The notes: generated from the letters alone by a model not told the origin. Counted from the first letter of the stretch, positions 1 to 5,999 are shown. The stretch: DNA of 6,638 nt from Methanocorpusculum sp. (GCA_029986975.1 DALTWR010000056.1:1-6638); one strand, 5' to 3'. Numbers and translations: made by a program.

Positions 1-78
1 GAACTGCGCACGATAAAAGAAGAGATTGAAGATGAACCTGCACCGATGATTCCTGGCAGCGATGAAGTTAAGAGATAA
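1..78 (+). CDS. C-terminal end of an unidentified protein (partial)
   Basis: Frame 1 is open from the first base to a TAA at 76-78 and encodes 25 residues, beginning ELRTIKEEIEDEP and ending SDEVKR. The other two forward frames close at once. The visible tail is charged and mostly acidic and looks like a disordered C-terminus. It ends 17 bases from the convergent mfnA stop codon, a compact spacing that supports a real gene end. There is too little sequence to assign a family, and I do not recognise it. Confidence 0.6.
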   Translation, partial: ELRTIKEEIEDEPAPMIPGSDEVKR

Positions 79-105
79 TCTACAGCTTCAAAAAACTATT
101 TTTTC
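79..105. terminator. Putative bidirectional T-tract terminator between convergent genes
   Basis: The short gap between the convergent stop codons holds a run of six A at 90-95, which reads as T6 immediately after the mfnA stop on the minus strand. A run of six T at 99-104 lies just past the rightward gene's stop on the plus strand. Archaeal RNA polymerase terminates at such T-tracts without needing a hairpin, so one short region could serve both genes. I see no strong stem. This is inferred from composition and position only. Confidence 0.4.
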
Positions 106-1196
106 TGTTCCCCGACTTCTTTGAGGAACTGCTCAACAACATCACGCGTTACATGCGGCATCATAACAAACCGGAGGCTTCCGTCCCTGATATGCGACAC
201 TTTCCATCCGGCTGGAATCGAGAAATCGCGAAACACAGCGAGGTTTAAAACCGGATCTAAAACCTTTTCATACCCATATGCAGAAAGCCCTTCAACAAGC
301 CTGCGGGTGTTTTCCATGCAGCCTGATACAATATCTCTGAAACCTTCTTTTCCTAAATATTTCAGAACAGCATAGGCAGCAGCAACATCAGCACCCGGAC
401 GTGTTCCGGTAAGTGTTGTCTGCGATTTTGACGTGAGATACGGCGTATCAACGCTGAGCGAAAGCGGAGATTCTGCATCTCTGAAAAGAAGACATCCGCC
501 CGGAATTGTTCCAAGCCCCATCTTATGGGGGTCAAGAGATACAGAATCCACACCATCAATGGCGAAATCGAATGGAATCGGCTGTTTAAGGAATGGAATC
601 ACAAATCCGCCGAATGCAGCATCTACGTGGCAGAAGATGTCATTTTCAAGCGCTATCTTTGCAACCTCTGCGATGTCATCAACAACGCCGTACTCAGTAG
701 TTCCGGCAACAGCAGATACAGCAATCGTATTCTTATCGACAAGCTCTGCCATCTTTTCCGTATCAACGGTGAACTTCCCTGCCTCATACGGTGCAGTCCG
801 CAGTTCAAGACCTAAGATATCGCTTATTTTATGGAATGAGAAATGAGCAGATGCAGGAACAACGATATTGGGTTTTTCCTTCGGATGCAGCTTTTTTGCC
901 GCACGAATTGCCTGAAGGTTTGACTCTGTGCCGCCCGAGGTCATCCATCCGGCAGCAGTTTTGCAGTGCAGCAGTTCACCGACACTTTCGAGGAATAACT
1001 GCTCCAGTTTTGCAGTTCCGGAAAAGACCCCCGGATCCCCGAGATTTGTTGCGGCAAACATTTCGCGGGCGGCTGTCGTTATCTGATGCGGGATGGTACA
1101 CATTGAACATAATATGTGGTCGTGCGGCGTATCTGCTGCACGCAACCCGACAAGAGTCGCTATGATTTCTTCACGGGTGCATCCTTTTTCTTCCAT
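96..1196 (-). CDS. mfnA: MfnA, PLP-dependent L-tyrosine (or L-aspartate) decarboxylase
   Basis: This 366-residue cytoplasmic group II PLP decarboxylase belongs to the archaeal MfnA family. In methanogens MfnA converts L-tyrosine to tyramine and CO2 for the tyramine part of methanofuran. Some archaeal relatives decarboxylate aspartate to beta-alanine for coenzyme A. Visible family features are TSGGTESN at 86-93 (PLP phosphate region), His118 in ASAHFS (stacks on the cofactor), Asp192 in HVDAAFGG (pairs with the pyridine nitrogen), and Lys225 in DPHKMG, the Schiff-base lysine. The length is close to that of other methanogen MfnA proteins and no key residue is missing. The ATG at 1194-1196 is preceded by AGAGG six bases upstream, a good ribosome binding site. 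It lies 22 bases after the Rsm22-like gene and is probably the last gene of that operon. The family call is firm. Tyrosine versus aspartate specificity cannot be read from sequence, though the methanogen context favours tyrosine. Confidence 0.93.
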   Translation of the reverse strand: MEEKGCTREEIIATLVGLRAADTPHDHILCSMCTIPHQITTAAREMFAATNLGDPGVFSGTAKLEQLFLESVGELLHCKTAAGWMTSGGTESNLQAIRAAKKLHPKEKPNIVVPASAHFSFHKISDILGLELRTAPYEAGKFTVDTEKMAELVDKNTIAVSAVAGTTEYGVVDDIAEVAKIALENDIFCHVDAAFGGFVIPFLKQPIPFDFAIDGVDSVSLDPHKMGLGTIPGGCLLFRDAESPLSLSVDTPYLTSKSQTTLTGTRPGADVAAAYAVLKYLGKEGFRDIVSGCMENTRRLVEGLSAYGYEKVLDPVLNLAVFRDFSIPAGWKVSHIRDGSLRFVMMPHVTRDVVEQFLKEVGEQKK

Positions 1197-1218
1197 ACTT
1201 GTCCTCTTTTATTTGTGC

Positions 1219-2661
1219 TTAGTTCTCTTTTACTTTCGGATTGGTTTTCCGCGCCGATGATTTCTTCTGTGCATTTACGCTGCTGATGCGGCGCGGCGCA
1301 CTCTTTTTTCCCTTCTGCTTTGCGGTCATCTCGCGCAGAATCTTTGCTTTGTCCGGGCACGGTTCATTGGTTGAAGTGCCGGCAATCAGTCTGCACCAGC
1401 TGTTTTTCCCCATCAAAAGATTATAGGCATTCTGCTTTTCATTCCACCTGACAAGAACAGAATCCACGGCGACAACGCTGCCGTACGCCGCAGTAAGCAG
1501 CGCTTCGTGTTCTATCGTCCGGTGAAATGCCGGAAGCGCAAGATAGCAGGGAACAGTCCCCGACCCGTCACATACGAGGTAGAGATAATTTTTCATATCG
1601 CCGATGTCTGAAGACATCACAGAAACGGTTACATGAATCCGTTTTCCTTCGTGGCGTTTAATCTGCGCAAGACGCGCACGCTTTGCATCAGCAGGAATCT
1701 TATAACCGCAGCGGCGGTGTCCGTCGGTTCTGAATACTGCATAAGAGAATTTGACATCAGTATTGATGTATCGGTATTTTTCCTCATCAGAACCGAGTGC
1801 TTTCATAAGCCGCGTCGGCTGTATGTCCCGATATGAACAAAACGACCAGCAGGGAGATACGCGGCAGGGAACGCCGCGCAGATCATTACAGGGCGCATAA
1901 AGCGTCAGCCCGCGAATCTTTGCGCTGCGGGAGACAGCACGAAGATGTGTAGCATTTTCCAAGTCTGCCGGCTCGAAGACCAGAAGATTTCCGTCTGATG
2001 TGAGATGCTTTGAAAGCCGCAGCAGAAACTCTGTTTTCCCGTCGTCATCAAGCGGCAGTTCGTTAAGTACATTAGCGCAGATGATTACATCAAACTCACC
2101 GTCGGGAAGAGTTTTTGTAATATCCATCGAAACTGGTTTTTCTGCGGCACAGTTTTTGCCGCACTTTTCGATAAGTGCCGGAATCAGATATGAGTATGCT
2201 TCACGATGCGTATCCGCGCGTTCAACGGCACAAATTTCAGCAGAGATGTTGGGAAACGCTGAAAGCGCTTTGATTACTGCAGCAGATGCAGTCCCCGGAC
2301 CTGCTCCGACATCTAATACACGAATATGTTTTCTGATAAGTCCTGATGCAATAAGCGATGTCAGATATTCAGCGATTTCAAACACATAGCCCGGCATCTG
2401 GTATGCGATGTAAGATAAGACACTGTAGGCTCCTTTGTAGAATACAGTGCGTTTCTTTCCCTCTTTCCAGTAGGTATCTTTCTGTGAGATAACTGCAGCA
2501 CGGATTTTTTCAAGCGTTGCTTCATCTTTCCACGGCTTGCCGGTTATTTTTTCGATGTAAGATTCCGACAGACGTTCAAGTTCCGGAAAAGTACGTTTTT
2601 TAAGAATATTCTCTGCGGCAGTGAGTTCTTCTGCCGCAGGGACATAGCGGGGATTTTCCAT
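1219..2661 (-). CDS. Rsm22-family small-ribosomal-subunit methyltransferase-like protein with OB-fold-like C-terminal extension
   Basis: This 480-residue protein has three parts. Residues 1-110 are a helical N-terminal region. Residues about 111-325 are a Rossmann methyltransferase core of the Rsm22/METTL17 type, with SAM motif VLDVGAGPGT at 115-124, acidic Glu147 in the next strand, and CANVLNELP at 195-203. The stretch NTDVKFSYAVFRTDG at 300-314 is typical of the family. Cys258, 266, 271 and 275 cluster between core and tail, where mitochondrial Rsm22/METTL17 carries an iron-sulfur site. Eukaryotic relatives are needed for mitochondrial small-subunit assembly, and some are thought not to methylate. 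Residues about 340-427 look like an OB-fold nucleic-acid-binding domain, with DGSGTVP at 365-371, YGSVVAVD at 393-400 and NLLMGKN at 414-420. Residues 440-480 are a Lys/Arg/Ser-rich tail. The ATG follows the ZPR1 stop by five bases and has no clear Shine-Dalgarno, so translation may be coupled. Family assignment is good, the substrate is unknown, and the OB-fold call is from pattern only. Confidence 0.83.
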   Translation of the reverse strand: MENPRYVPAAEELTAAENILKKRTFPELERLSESYIEKITGKPWKDEATLEKIRAAVISQKDTYWKEGKKRTVFYKGAYSVLSYIAYQMPGYVFEIAEYLTSLIASGLIRKHIRVLDVGAGPGTASAAVIKALSAFPNISAEICAVERADTHREAYSYLIPALIEKCGKNCAAEKPVSMDITKTLPDGEFDVIICANVLNELPLDDDGKTEFLLRLSKHLTSDGNLLVFEPADLENATHLRAVSRSAKIRGLTLYAPCNDLRGVPCRVSPCWSFCSYRDIQPTRLMKALGSDEEKYRYINTDVKFSYAVFRTDGHRRCGYKIPADAKRARLAQIKRHEGKRIHVTVSVMSSDIGDMKNYLYLVCDGSGTVPCYLALPAFHRTIEHEALLTAAYGSVVAVDSVLVRWNEKQNAYNLLMGKNSWCRLIAGTSTNEPCPDKAKILREMTAKQKGKKSAPRRISSVNAQKKSSARKTNPKVKEN

Positions 2662-2666
2662 AAAAA

Positions 2667-3218
2667 TCAGGAGTACGGGGTAAATGTCATCCCGTCTTTT
2701 CGTTCAATATCGAGTTTAGTCTTCTTTGCTTTCGAGGAGACGATACCGGAGTTTCCGGATGGGTCTGTTATCTTCAGCGTAAACGGAAACTTTCCTTCGC
2801 GCGCTTCATGAATGTGGGATAATATCTCTTCTGCGGCATGGATTTCATCGCCTTCTGCTGAGATAAGCGCACGCCGTACGGCATCTTCTGCGCGTTCTAA
2901 TACGCCTTCTACATTGGAAATAAATCCGCTGCAGGCAGGTCCCGGCTTGATGTTGATGCCAAGTTCTGCAATATCTACTTCTCCCATAGTGCTTCGGACA
3001 ACGCGCGCGTTCAAGTCCTCAACAGAGTCAGCGGCAAGTTCCCAGATACAAGGCTCATGCTCGCTTAAAATCATCGTATCCACTATTTTGAATCCGCAGG
3101 ATTCACAGATTCCGCTGATTAATAGAATCTCGGAAAAATAGGGTATATTTTCCGTGTCGTAAATGAAGGTAATTTCTTTACCGCAGTCCGGACACGGTGA
3201 CTTTACCAGTTGACGCAT
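2667..3218 (-). CDS. ZPR1 zinc-finger domain protein (single-domain archaeal type)
   Basis: The protein has 183 residues and carries one ZPR1 module. The zinc finger is Cys9-x2-Cys12 and Cys38-x2-Cys41, spaced 25 residues apart, exactly the C-x2-C-x25-C-x2-C pattern of ZPR1. Between the cysteine pairs lies YDTENIPYFSEILL, the expected (T/N)xIPxF-E element, and CESCGFK closes the finger. The beta-rich domain after it ends with the signature TDPSGNSGI at 151-159. Eukaryotic ZPR1 has two such modules and acts as a folding chaperone for translation factor eEF1A. Archaeal members have one module and no settled function; an EF1A-related role is inference. The ATG at 3216-3218 lies 12 bases after sepF and has only a weak purine-rich site upstream. 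The Rsm22-like gene follows five bases after its stop. Start and family are well supported. Confidence 0.92.
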   Translation of the reverse strand: MRQLVKSPCPDCGKEITFIYDTENIPYFSEILLISGICESCGFKIVDTMILSEHEPCIWELAADSVEDLNARVVRSTMGEVDIAELGINIKPGPACSGFISNVEGVLERAEDAVRRALISAEGDEIHAAEEILSHIHEAREGKFPFTLKITDPSGNSGIVSSKAKKTKLDIERKDGMTFTPYS

Positions 3219-3230
3219 TGAGATTTCCGA

Positions 3231-3605
3231 TTATCCGCAAATCTTTTCGCGGGAGATACGAACGCCGGTAGGCACGATAATAACATACCGCTGGTCGCCA
3301 AGTCCGATGATGTCTCCGTTTACGTCGCGCGCGACAGCGCGAAGGTCTCCCATAACTCTGTCGAACATCATTTTGTCGAGTTTCAGTTTGGTGATGTCAA
3401 CAATAACAATGTTTCCGTTGTAAATCTCGTCTTTGATTCTCGGACACTCTTTAATGTCACTGACTGAGGCGATTTTAACATACATCGTTGCAGGGCTGGT
3501 TTCGCCTAATGAGCCTTCGTAGGACTGAAGGTCGAGCTTCATATAGGTTTCTTCATCAGTCTGCTTCTTCTCTTTTGTTCCAAATACTCCGTCAAGGAAT
3601 CCCAT
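3231..3605 (-). CDS. sepF: Archaeal SepF, membrane anchor of FtsZ in cell division
   Basis: This 124-residue DUF552/SepF-family protein begins MGFLDGVFGTKEKK. That start resembles the short N-terminal membrane-targeting helix of archaeal SepF and is followed by a charged linker to about residue 38. The SepF core spans about 40-120, with MYVKIASVSD at 41-50, NIVIVDITKL at 65-74, DLRAVARDVNGDIIGLGDQ at 87-105 and YVIIVPTGVRIS at 107-118. In other archaea SepF dimers bind the FtsZ C-terminus and tether the division ring to the inner face of the membrane. The protein is complete and of ordinary length for archaeal members. The ATG at 3603-3605 is preceded by a 51-base gap without a clear Shine-Dalgarno. 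An AT-rich CTTATTAG (3630-3637) lies about 28 bases before it, so a separate leaderless promoter is possible. Its neighbours are translation genes rather than ftsZ. Confidence 0.92.
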   Translation of the reverse strand: MGFLDGVFGTKEKKQTDEETYMKLDLQSYEGSLGETSPATMYVKIASVSDIKECPRIKDEIYNGNIVIVDITKLKLDKMMFDRVMGDLRAVARDVNGDIIGLGDQRYVIIVPTGVRISREKICG

Positions 3606-3656
3606 ATAATTGATTATTTAGTGAGAGAACTAATAAGCCTTCTGTCTCGACACCCC

Positions 3657-4154
3657 TCAGAGTTCGAGATTCCAGAGTTCATCACCGACATAATGGATGT
3701 TTTTCGCGGCCTTTCCTTTCTCGAGCGCGAGAATTCCTGCTGCATCATAGAGAGGGATTACGACCGCAAGCTGTTTTCCATGACTTTCATCGACGACGAG
3801 CGCAGGGAAATTTGCTTTAACATCAGGGGTAACAGAAACAACACCCGGGCGCATAATGTCTGCGCCGTTTATCATGTAGGGAACTGCTCCCATATCCACT
3901 GTTATTCTGCGTCCGGAAAACGGACGAAGTATCGCGCCGCGAAGGGTTGGAAATGCCCACTCGTCTTTTTCCATGAGGATCGGTTTTTTGTCGATGAGAT
4001 AGATGTTGAACTTCGATGTTGTTTCGGCGATTTCTATCATGGGGGCAACGTATTTTTCCGCATCGTCTCCGATAGATTCACGAAGTTTTGTCATCAGTGA
4101 GGTCAGTTGACCTTTTTTTATTGCATGACGTTTTTTTATGATGATATCTGCCAT
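3657..4154 (-). CDS. MCT-1/Tma20-like archaeal PUA-domain RNA-binding protein
   Basis: I take the ATG at 4152-4154 as the start, giving 165 residues beginning MADIIIKKRHAIKK. This matches the basic N-terminus (KKRH...KK) usual in the universal archaeal PUA protein family related to eukaryotic MCT-1/Tma20. A GTG nine codons upstream (4179-4181) is in frame but adds an atypical MLARQTCLY leader and overlaps the likely TATA region. Residues 1-80 form the pre-PUA (DUF1947-like) domain. The PUA domain runs from about 82 to 158, with VDMGAVPYMINGADIMRPGV at 86-105 as its hallmark and LAVVIPLYDAAG at 129-140. MCT-1/Tma20 binds the 40S subunit and acts in initiation, reinitiation and recycling; the archaeal role is presumed related but is not established. 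It is the first gene of the leftward five-gene run, downstream of tRNA-Ser. Confidence 0.88.
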   Translation of the reverse strand: MADIIIKKRHAIKKGQLTSLMTKLRESIGDDAEKYVAPMIEIAETTSKFNIYLIDKKPILMEKDEWAFPTLRGAILRPFSGRRITVDMGAVPYMINGADIMRPGVVSVTPDVKANFPALVVDESHGKQLAVVIPLYDAAGILALEKGKAAKNIHYVGDELWNLEL

Positions 4155-4178
4155 ATACAGACATGTTTGCCGCGCGAG

Positions 4179-4192
4179 CACATAAGTTTAGA
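4179..4192 (-). promoter_or_regulatory. Candidate TATA box for the PUA-sepF-ZPR1-Rsm22-mfnA run
   Basis: On the minus strand the sequence TAAACTTATGTG lies about 25-36 bases before the ATG at 4154. This is the spacing expected if transcription begins at or next to the start codon, giving a leaderless or nearly leaderless mRNA. No Shine-Dalgarno sits before that ATG, which agrees with this reading. The match to an archaeal TATA consensus is moderate and there is no experimental support. Confidence 0.35.
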
Positions 4193-4246
4193 GGATGGGC
4201 TATGAACTGCAAGGCAAAAACAAACGGCAAAGCACGTTGAAACGAC

Positions 4247-4276
4247 TAAAACACAAGAAAGAAATGAAAACAAAAG
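4247..4276 (-). terminator. T-rich terminator downstream of tRNA-Ser
   Basis: Just past the 3' end of the tRNA, the minus strand reads several T-tracts in a row (TTTTGTTTTC, TTTCTTTC, then GTTTTAG). Clustered T-tracts after a stable RNA gene are typical archaeal terminators. This would separate the tRNA transcript from the PUA-sepF operon. The rest of the tRNA-PUA gap (about 4182-4246) shows no gene I can support. Confidence 0.5.
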
Positions 4277-4281
4277 TGGTA

Positions 4282-4365
4282 CGCTGAGGGTGAGACTTGA
4301 ACTCACGAGAGACTTTCGCCTCACGGGCTTTCCAGGCCCGCGCCCTACCACTAGACTACCTCAGC
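4282..4365 (-). tRNA. tRNA-Ser with anticodon GGA
   Basis: The 84-nt minus-strand sequence folds as a class II tRNA. The acceptor stem pairs GCTGAGG (4365-4359) with CCTCAGC (4289-4283), and the discriminator base at 4282 is G, as expected for serine. The anticodon stem pairs CGGGC with GCCCG around the loop CTGGAAA, giving anticodon GGA (complement at 4331-4333), which reads UCC and UCU codons. A 17-nt variable region contains a small GAG/CTC stem, as in serine tRNAs. The T arm is GTGAG-TTCAAGT-CTCAC. No intron is present, and CCA is not encoded (TACC follows), so it must be added after transcription. It lies between cbf5 and the PUA gene on the same strand. Confidence 0.95.
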
Positions 4366-4379
4366 CCAATCGGCATATG

Positions 4380-4405
4380 ATATATGTTTCACATCCTTAT
4401 TAATC
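4380..4405 (-). promoter_or_regulatory. Candidate promoter of tRNA-Ser
   Basis: Between the cbf5 stop and the tRNA there are two AT-rich candidates on the minus strand. ATTAATAAGG (about 4395-4404) sits about 30-39 bases before the mature tRNA 5' end and would allow a short leader for RNase P to remove. AAACATATATC (about 4379-4389) is a better TATA match by base content but lies only 14-24 bases before the tRNA, rather close. I cannot decide between them, and readthrough from cbf5 is also possible. Confidence 0.3.
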
Positions 4406-4411
4406 TGCTCT

Positions 4412-5239
4412 TTATTCCGCGGTAAAAACCCGCACAGAACGTGCAGCTAAACCATGATTTTTAGCGCGGATTTTATCAGCATCAAGAAGAGCTTCAGCAA
4501 GCGCTGCGAGTTTTCCGCTCTCTGTGACAAGCGCAATACTCTGTTTCGCGCGGAAATCATCGCAGGATATGATGCCGGGAACTGTGAGAACTGCACCATG
4601 ATAGACTGCATCTGCTGCTGAGTCGCGGATAACAGCTTTAGGAATATCTAAAATCGCCGCTTCCGGCGGAAGAATGAAGGATTCAGCCTCTCCGCGCTCT
4701 GCAGCATCGCGTATTTCCTGCAGCGTATGAGCATCAGCCGCAGTAAACCCGCCTGACATAGTGCGGCGCAGTTCAATCATCTGCGCGCCGCAGCCAAGCA
4801 CATTTCCGATGTGCACACAAAGTGAGCGGATGTAAGTACCTGCTTCGCACTTAACACGCAGAAGAACAAGTCTTCCGGACACGTCAAGGACTTCTATTTT
4901 GTGAATTACTCTGATACGAAGGGAACGTTTCACCGCAGATCTCCGCGGGGGGCGCTGATAAATTCTGCCGGTAAAACCGCGCACAACATCTTCAAGCACT
5001 TCGCGCGAAACATCAGCATGAAGCCGCATACAGGCAATATACTCTTTTTCGTGCTGAAGAAGAAGCGGCGCAAGTTTTACAGCTTTTCCGGTCATTACCA
5101 CAAGAACCCCTGAAACCATCGGGTCAAGAGTTCCGGAGTGACCTATTGATGTGTTGAGAATCTCCCCGACCCACGCTGCCGTCTGATGACTGGACGGTCC
5201 GCGCGGCTTGTCAACAAGGATGATTCCCGATTTTACCAT
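4412..5239 (-). CDS. cbf5: Cbf5, archaeal H/ACA RNP pseudouridine synthase (TruB family)
   Basis: I take the ATG at 5237-5239 as the start, giving 275 residues beginning MVKSGIILVDKPRGPSSHQ. This lies one base after the hemD stop, with GGAG about ten bases upstream. An ATG ten codons earlier would add MLRCGRSFTD and overlap hemD by 29 bases, which is less likely. The catalytic domain shows the TruB/Cbf5 motifs: GHSGTLDP at 33-40 with catalytic Asp39, KEYIACMRLHADV at 65-77, YQRPPRRSAVKR at 94-105, and GTYIRSLCVHIG at 134-145. A PUA domain follows at about 198-272. Cbf5 is the catalytic subunit of archaeal H/ACA RNPs (with Nop10, Gar1 and L7Ae) that isomerise guided rRNA uridines, and it can also act on tRNA position 55 without a guide. 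The family is usually about 330 residues; this protein lacks the N-terminal extension of roughly 50-60 residues that packs on the PUA domain in Pyrococcus. Confidence 0.93.
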   Translation of the reverse strand: MVKSGIILVDKPRGPSSHQTAAWVGEILNTSIGHSGTLDPMVSGVLVVMTGKAVKLAPLLLQHEKEYIACMRLHADVSREVLEDVVRGFTGRIYQRPPRRSAVKRSLRIRVIHKIEVLDVSGRLVLLRVKCEAGTYIRSLCVHIGNVLGCGAQMIELRRTMSGGFTAADAHTLQEIRDAAERGEAESFILPPEAAILDIPKAVIRDSAADAVYHGAVLTVPGIISCDDFRAKQSIALVTESGKLAALAEALLDADKIRAKNHGLAARSVRVFTAE

Positions 5240-5240
5240 G

Positions 5241-5939
5241 TCAGTAAAACTCCGACCACAACGTAGCATTCAGGGCTTTGATAGTTCCTTCGATAGAACC
5301 GTCACCGACAACCGTTGGAATTGTTCCGTGATACATCATCTCATCAGCTGTGACCTCTCCTATTGCGATATAGGTAATCTCACGATTGAGCTTCGGCAAT
5401 TTCGCAAGAGCAAACGCCGCGGGACTGGTGAAGAGCACCGCGCCGCAGCCGTCGAGATTGAGTTCTTCGTTGGTTGCGATGATGTCATAACATTTGTATT
5501 CAACAGGAATTCCCCCGGCTTCTTTGATTTCATCAGCTAACTTCGGATACGTGATTCCTGCGCGCGGGATGGCAATTCTTTTTCCGCGAATCCATTTGCC
5601 GAGATAAGGTATCAGGTCGCGCGAGTAGAAAAACGGCAGCATCTCTGCAGCAAGACCAATGTTATGTAAATCACGCGCGGTCTGCGGACCGTTGGCAATC
5701 ATACGGACCTTTGTTGCAAGACGCGGATTAATCAGCGGACCTACTTTTTCTGCGGAAAAGGCACTGGGGAAAAAGACTGCGTCAAACTCACAGTTGTTTG
5801 CTGCGGTGATAAACGCATCTATTTCCTGCTGGTTTTTCACCGGTTTTACCGGACAGACTATGCGTGCTTTGTGGTTGTACTTCTCACAAATCGCATTATC
5901 ATCGACAGCCCCTGCATGCTGGGTTATGGCGATTAACAT
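5241..5939 (-). CDS. hemD: Uroporphyrinogen-III synthase (HemD)
   Basis: This 232-residue cytoplasmic HemD-family protein has the family's usual length and two-lobed pattern. The first lobe includes FDAVFFPSAFSAEKV at 52-66. The linker and second lobe carry GKRIAIPRAG at 119-128, AVLFTSPAAFALA at 167-179 and the late signature TYIAIGEVTADEM at 189-201. The family is weakly conserved, and these two turns are what identifies it. The enzyme closes and rearranges hydroxymethylbilane to uroporphyrinogen III, the branch point for F430, cobamides and siroheme. The ATG is at 5937-5939, with a minus-strand CATTATCTA about 26-31 bases upstream and no clear Shine-Dalgarno, so a leaderless message is plausible. 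It is followed one base later by cbf5 rather than by other tetrapyrrole genes. No hemA, hemB, hemC or hemL is visible in this window. Confidence 0.85.
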   Translation of the reverse strand: MLIAITQHAGAVDDNAICEKYNHKARIVCPVKPVKNQQEIDAFITAANNCEFDAVFFPSAFSAEKVGPLINPRLATKVRMIANGPQTARDLHNIGLAAEMLPFFYSRDLIPYLGKWIRGKRIAIPRAGITYPKLADEIKEAGGIPVEYKCYDIIATNEELNLDGCGAVLFTSPAAFALAKLPKLNREITYIAIGEVTADEMMYHGTIPTVVGDGSIEGTIKALNATLWSEFY

Positions 5940-5963
5940 ATGAATAGTATTTGATTCTCAAGT

Positions 5964-5999
5964 AGATAATGAGTACGTTTGCAGGTACGAATATTATCT
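5964..5999. promoter_or_regulatory. Imperfect dyad in the hemD/permease divergent intergenic region
   Basis: AGATAAT (5964-5970) and ATTATCT (5993-5999) are perfect inverted copies 22 bases apart. Inside them GTACG occurs twice (5973-5977 and 5985-5989), making the arms partly symmetric further in. The left arm coincides with the candidate hemD TATA box on the minus strand. The right arm could act as a rightward promoter element giving a leader of about 20 bases, or as half of an operator. A second rightward candidate, TTAGATAT at 6013-6020, lies about 27 bases before the permease ATG, suiting a leaderless start. The repeat is seen in the sequence; its function is inferred. Confidence 0.4.

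Noticed and set aside
433..846. Plus-strand 137-residue open frame
   Set aside because: It is antisense to the conserved core of mfnA, including the PLP lysine and aspartate region, and is a shadow frame.
2000..2389. Plus-strand 129-residue Ser/Arg-rich open frame
   Set aside because: It is antisense to the methyltransferase core of the Rsm22-like gene and has low-complexity shadow composition.
3621..4100. Plus-strand 159-residue open frame
   Set aside because: It lies wholly antisense to the PUA protein, which has clear domain motifs, and its translation resembles no family I know.
4182..4281. Possible small RNA between tRNA-Ser and the PUA gene
   Set aside because: The segment is mostly T-tracts on the minus strand and shows no stable stem or known motif such as C/D boxes in the right order. 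A terminator plus promoter explains it better.
4136..4351. Minus-strand 71-residue open frame with a hydrophobic middle, resembling a small membrane protein
   Set aside because: It runs through most of tRNA-Ser and the T-rich terminator region. The hydrophobic residues come from T-tracts (Phe, Leu, Ser, Val codons). It has no family-like motif.
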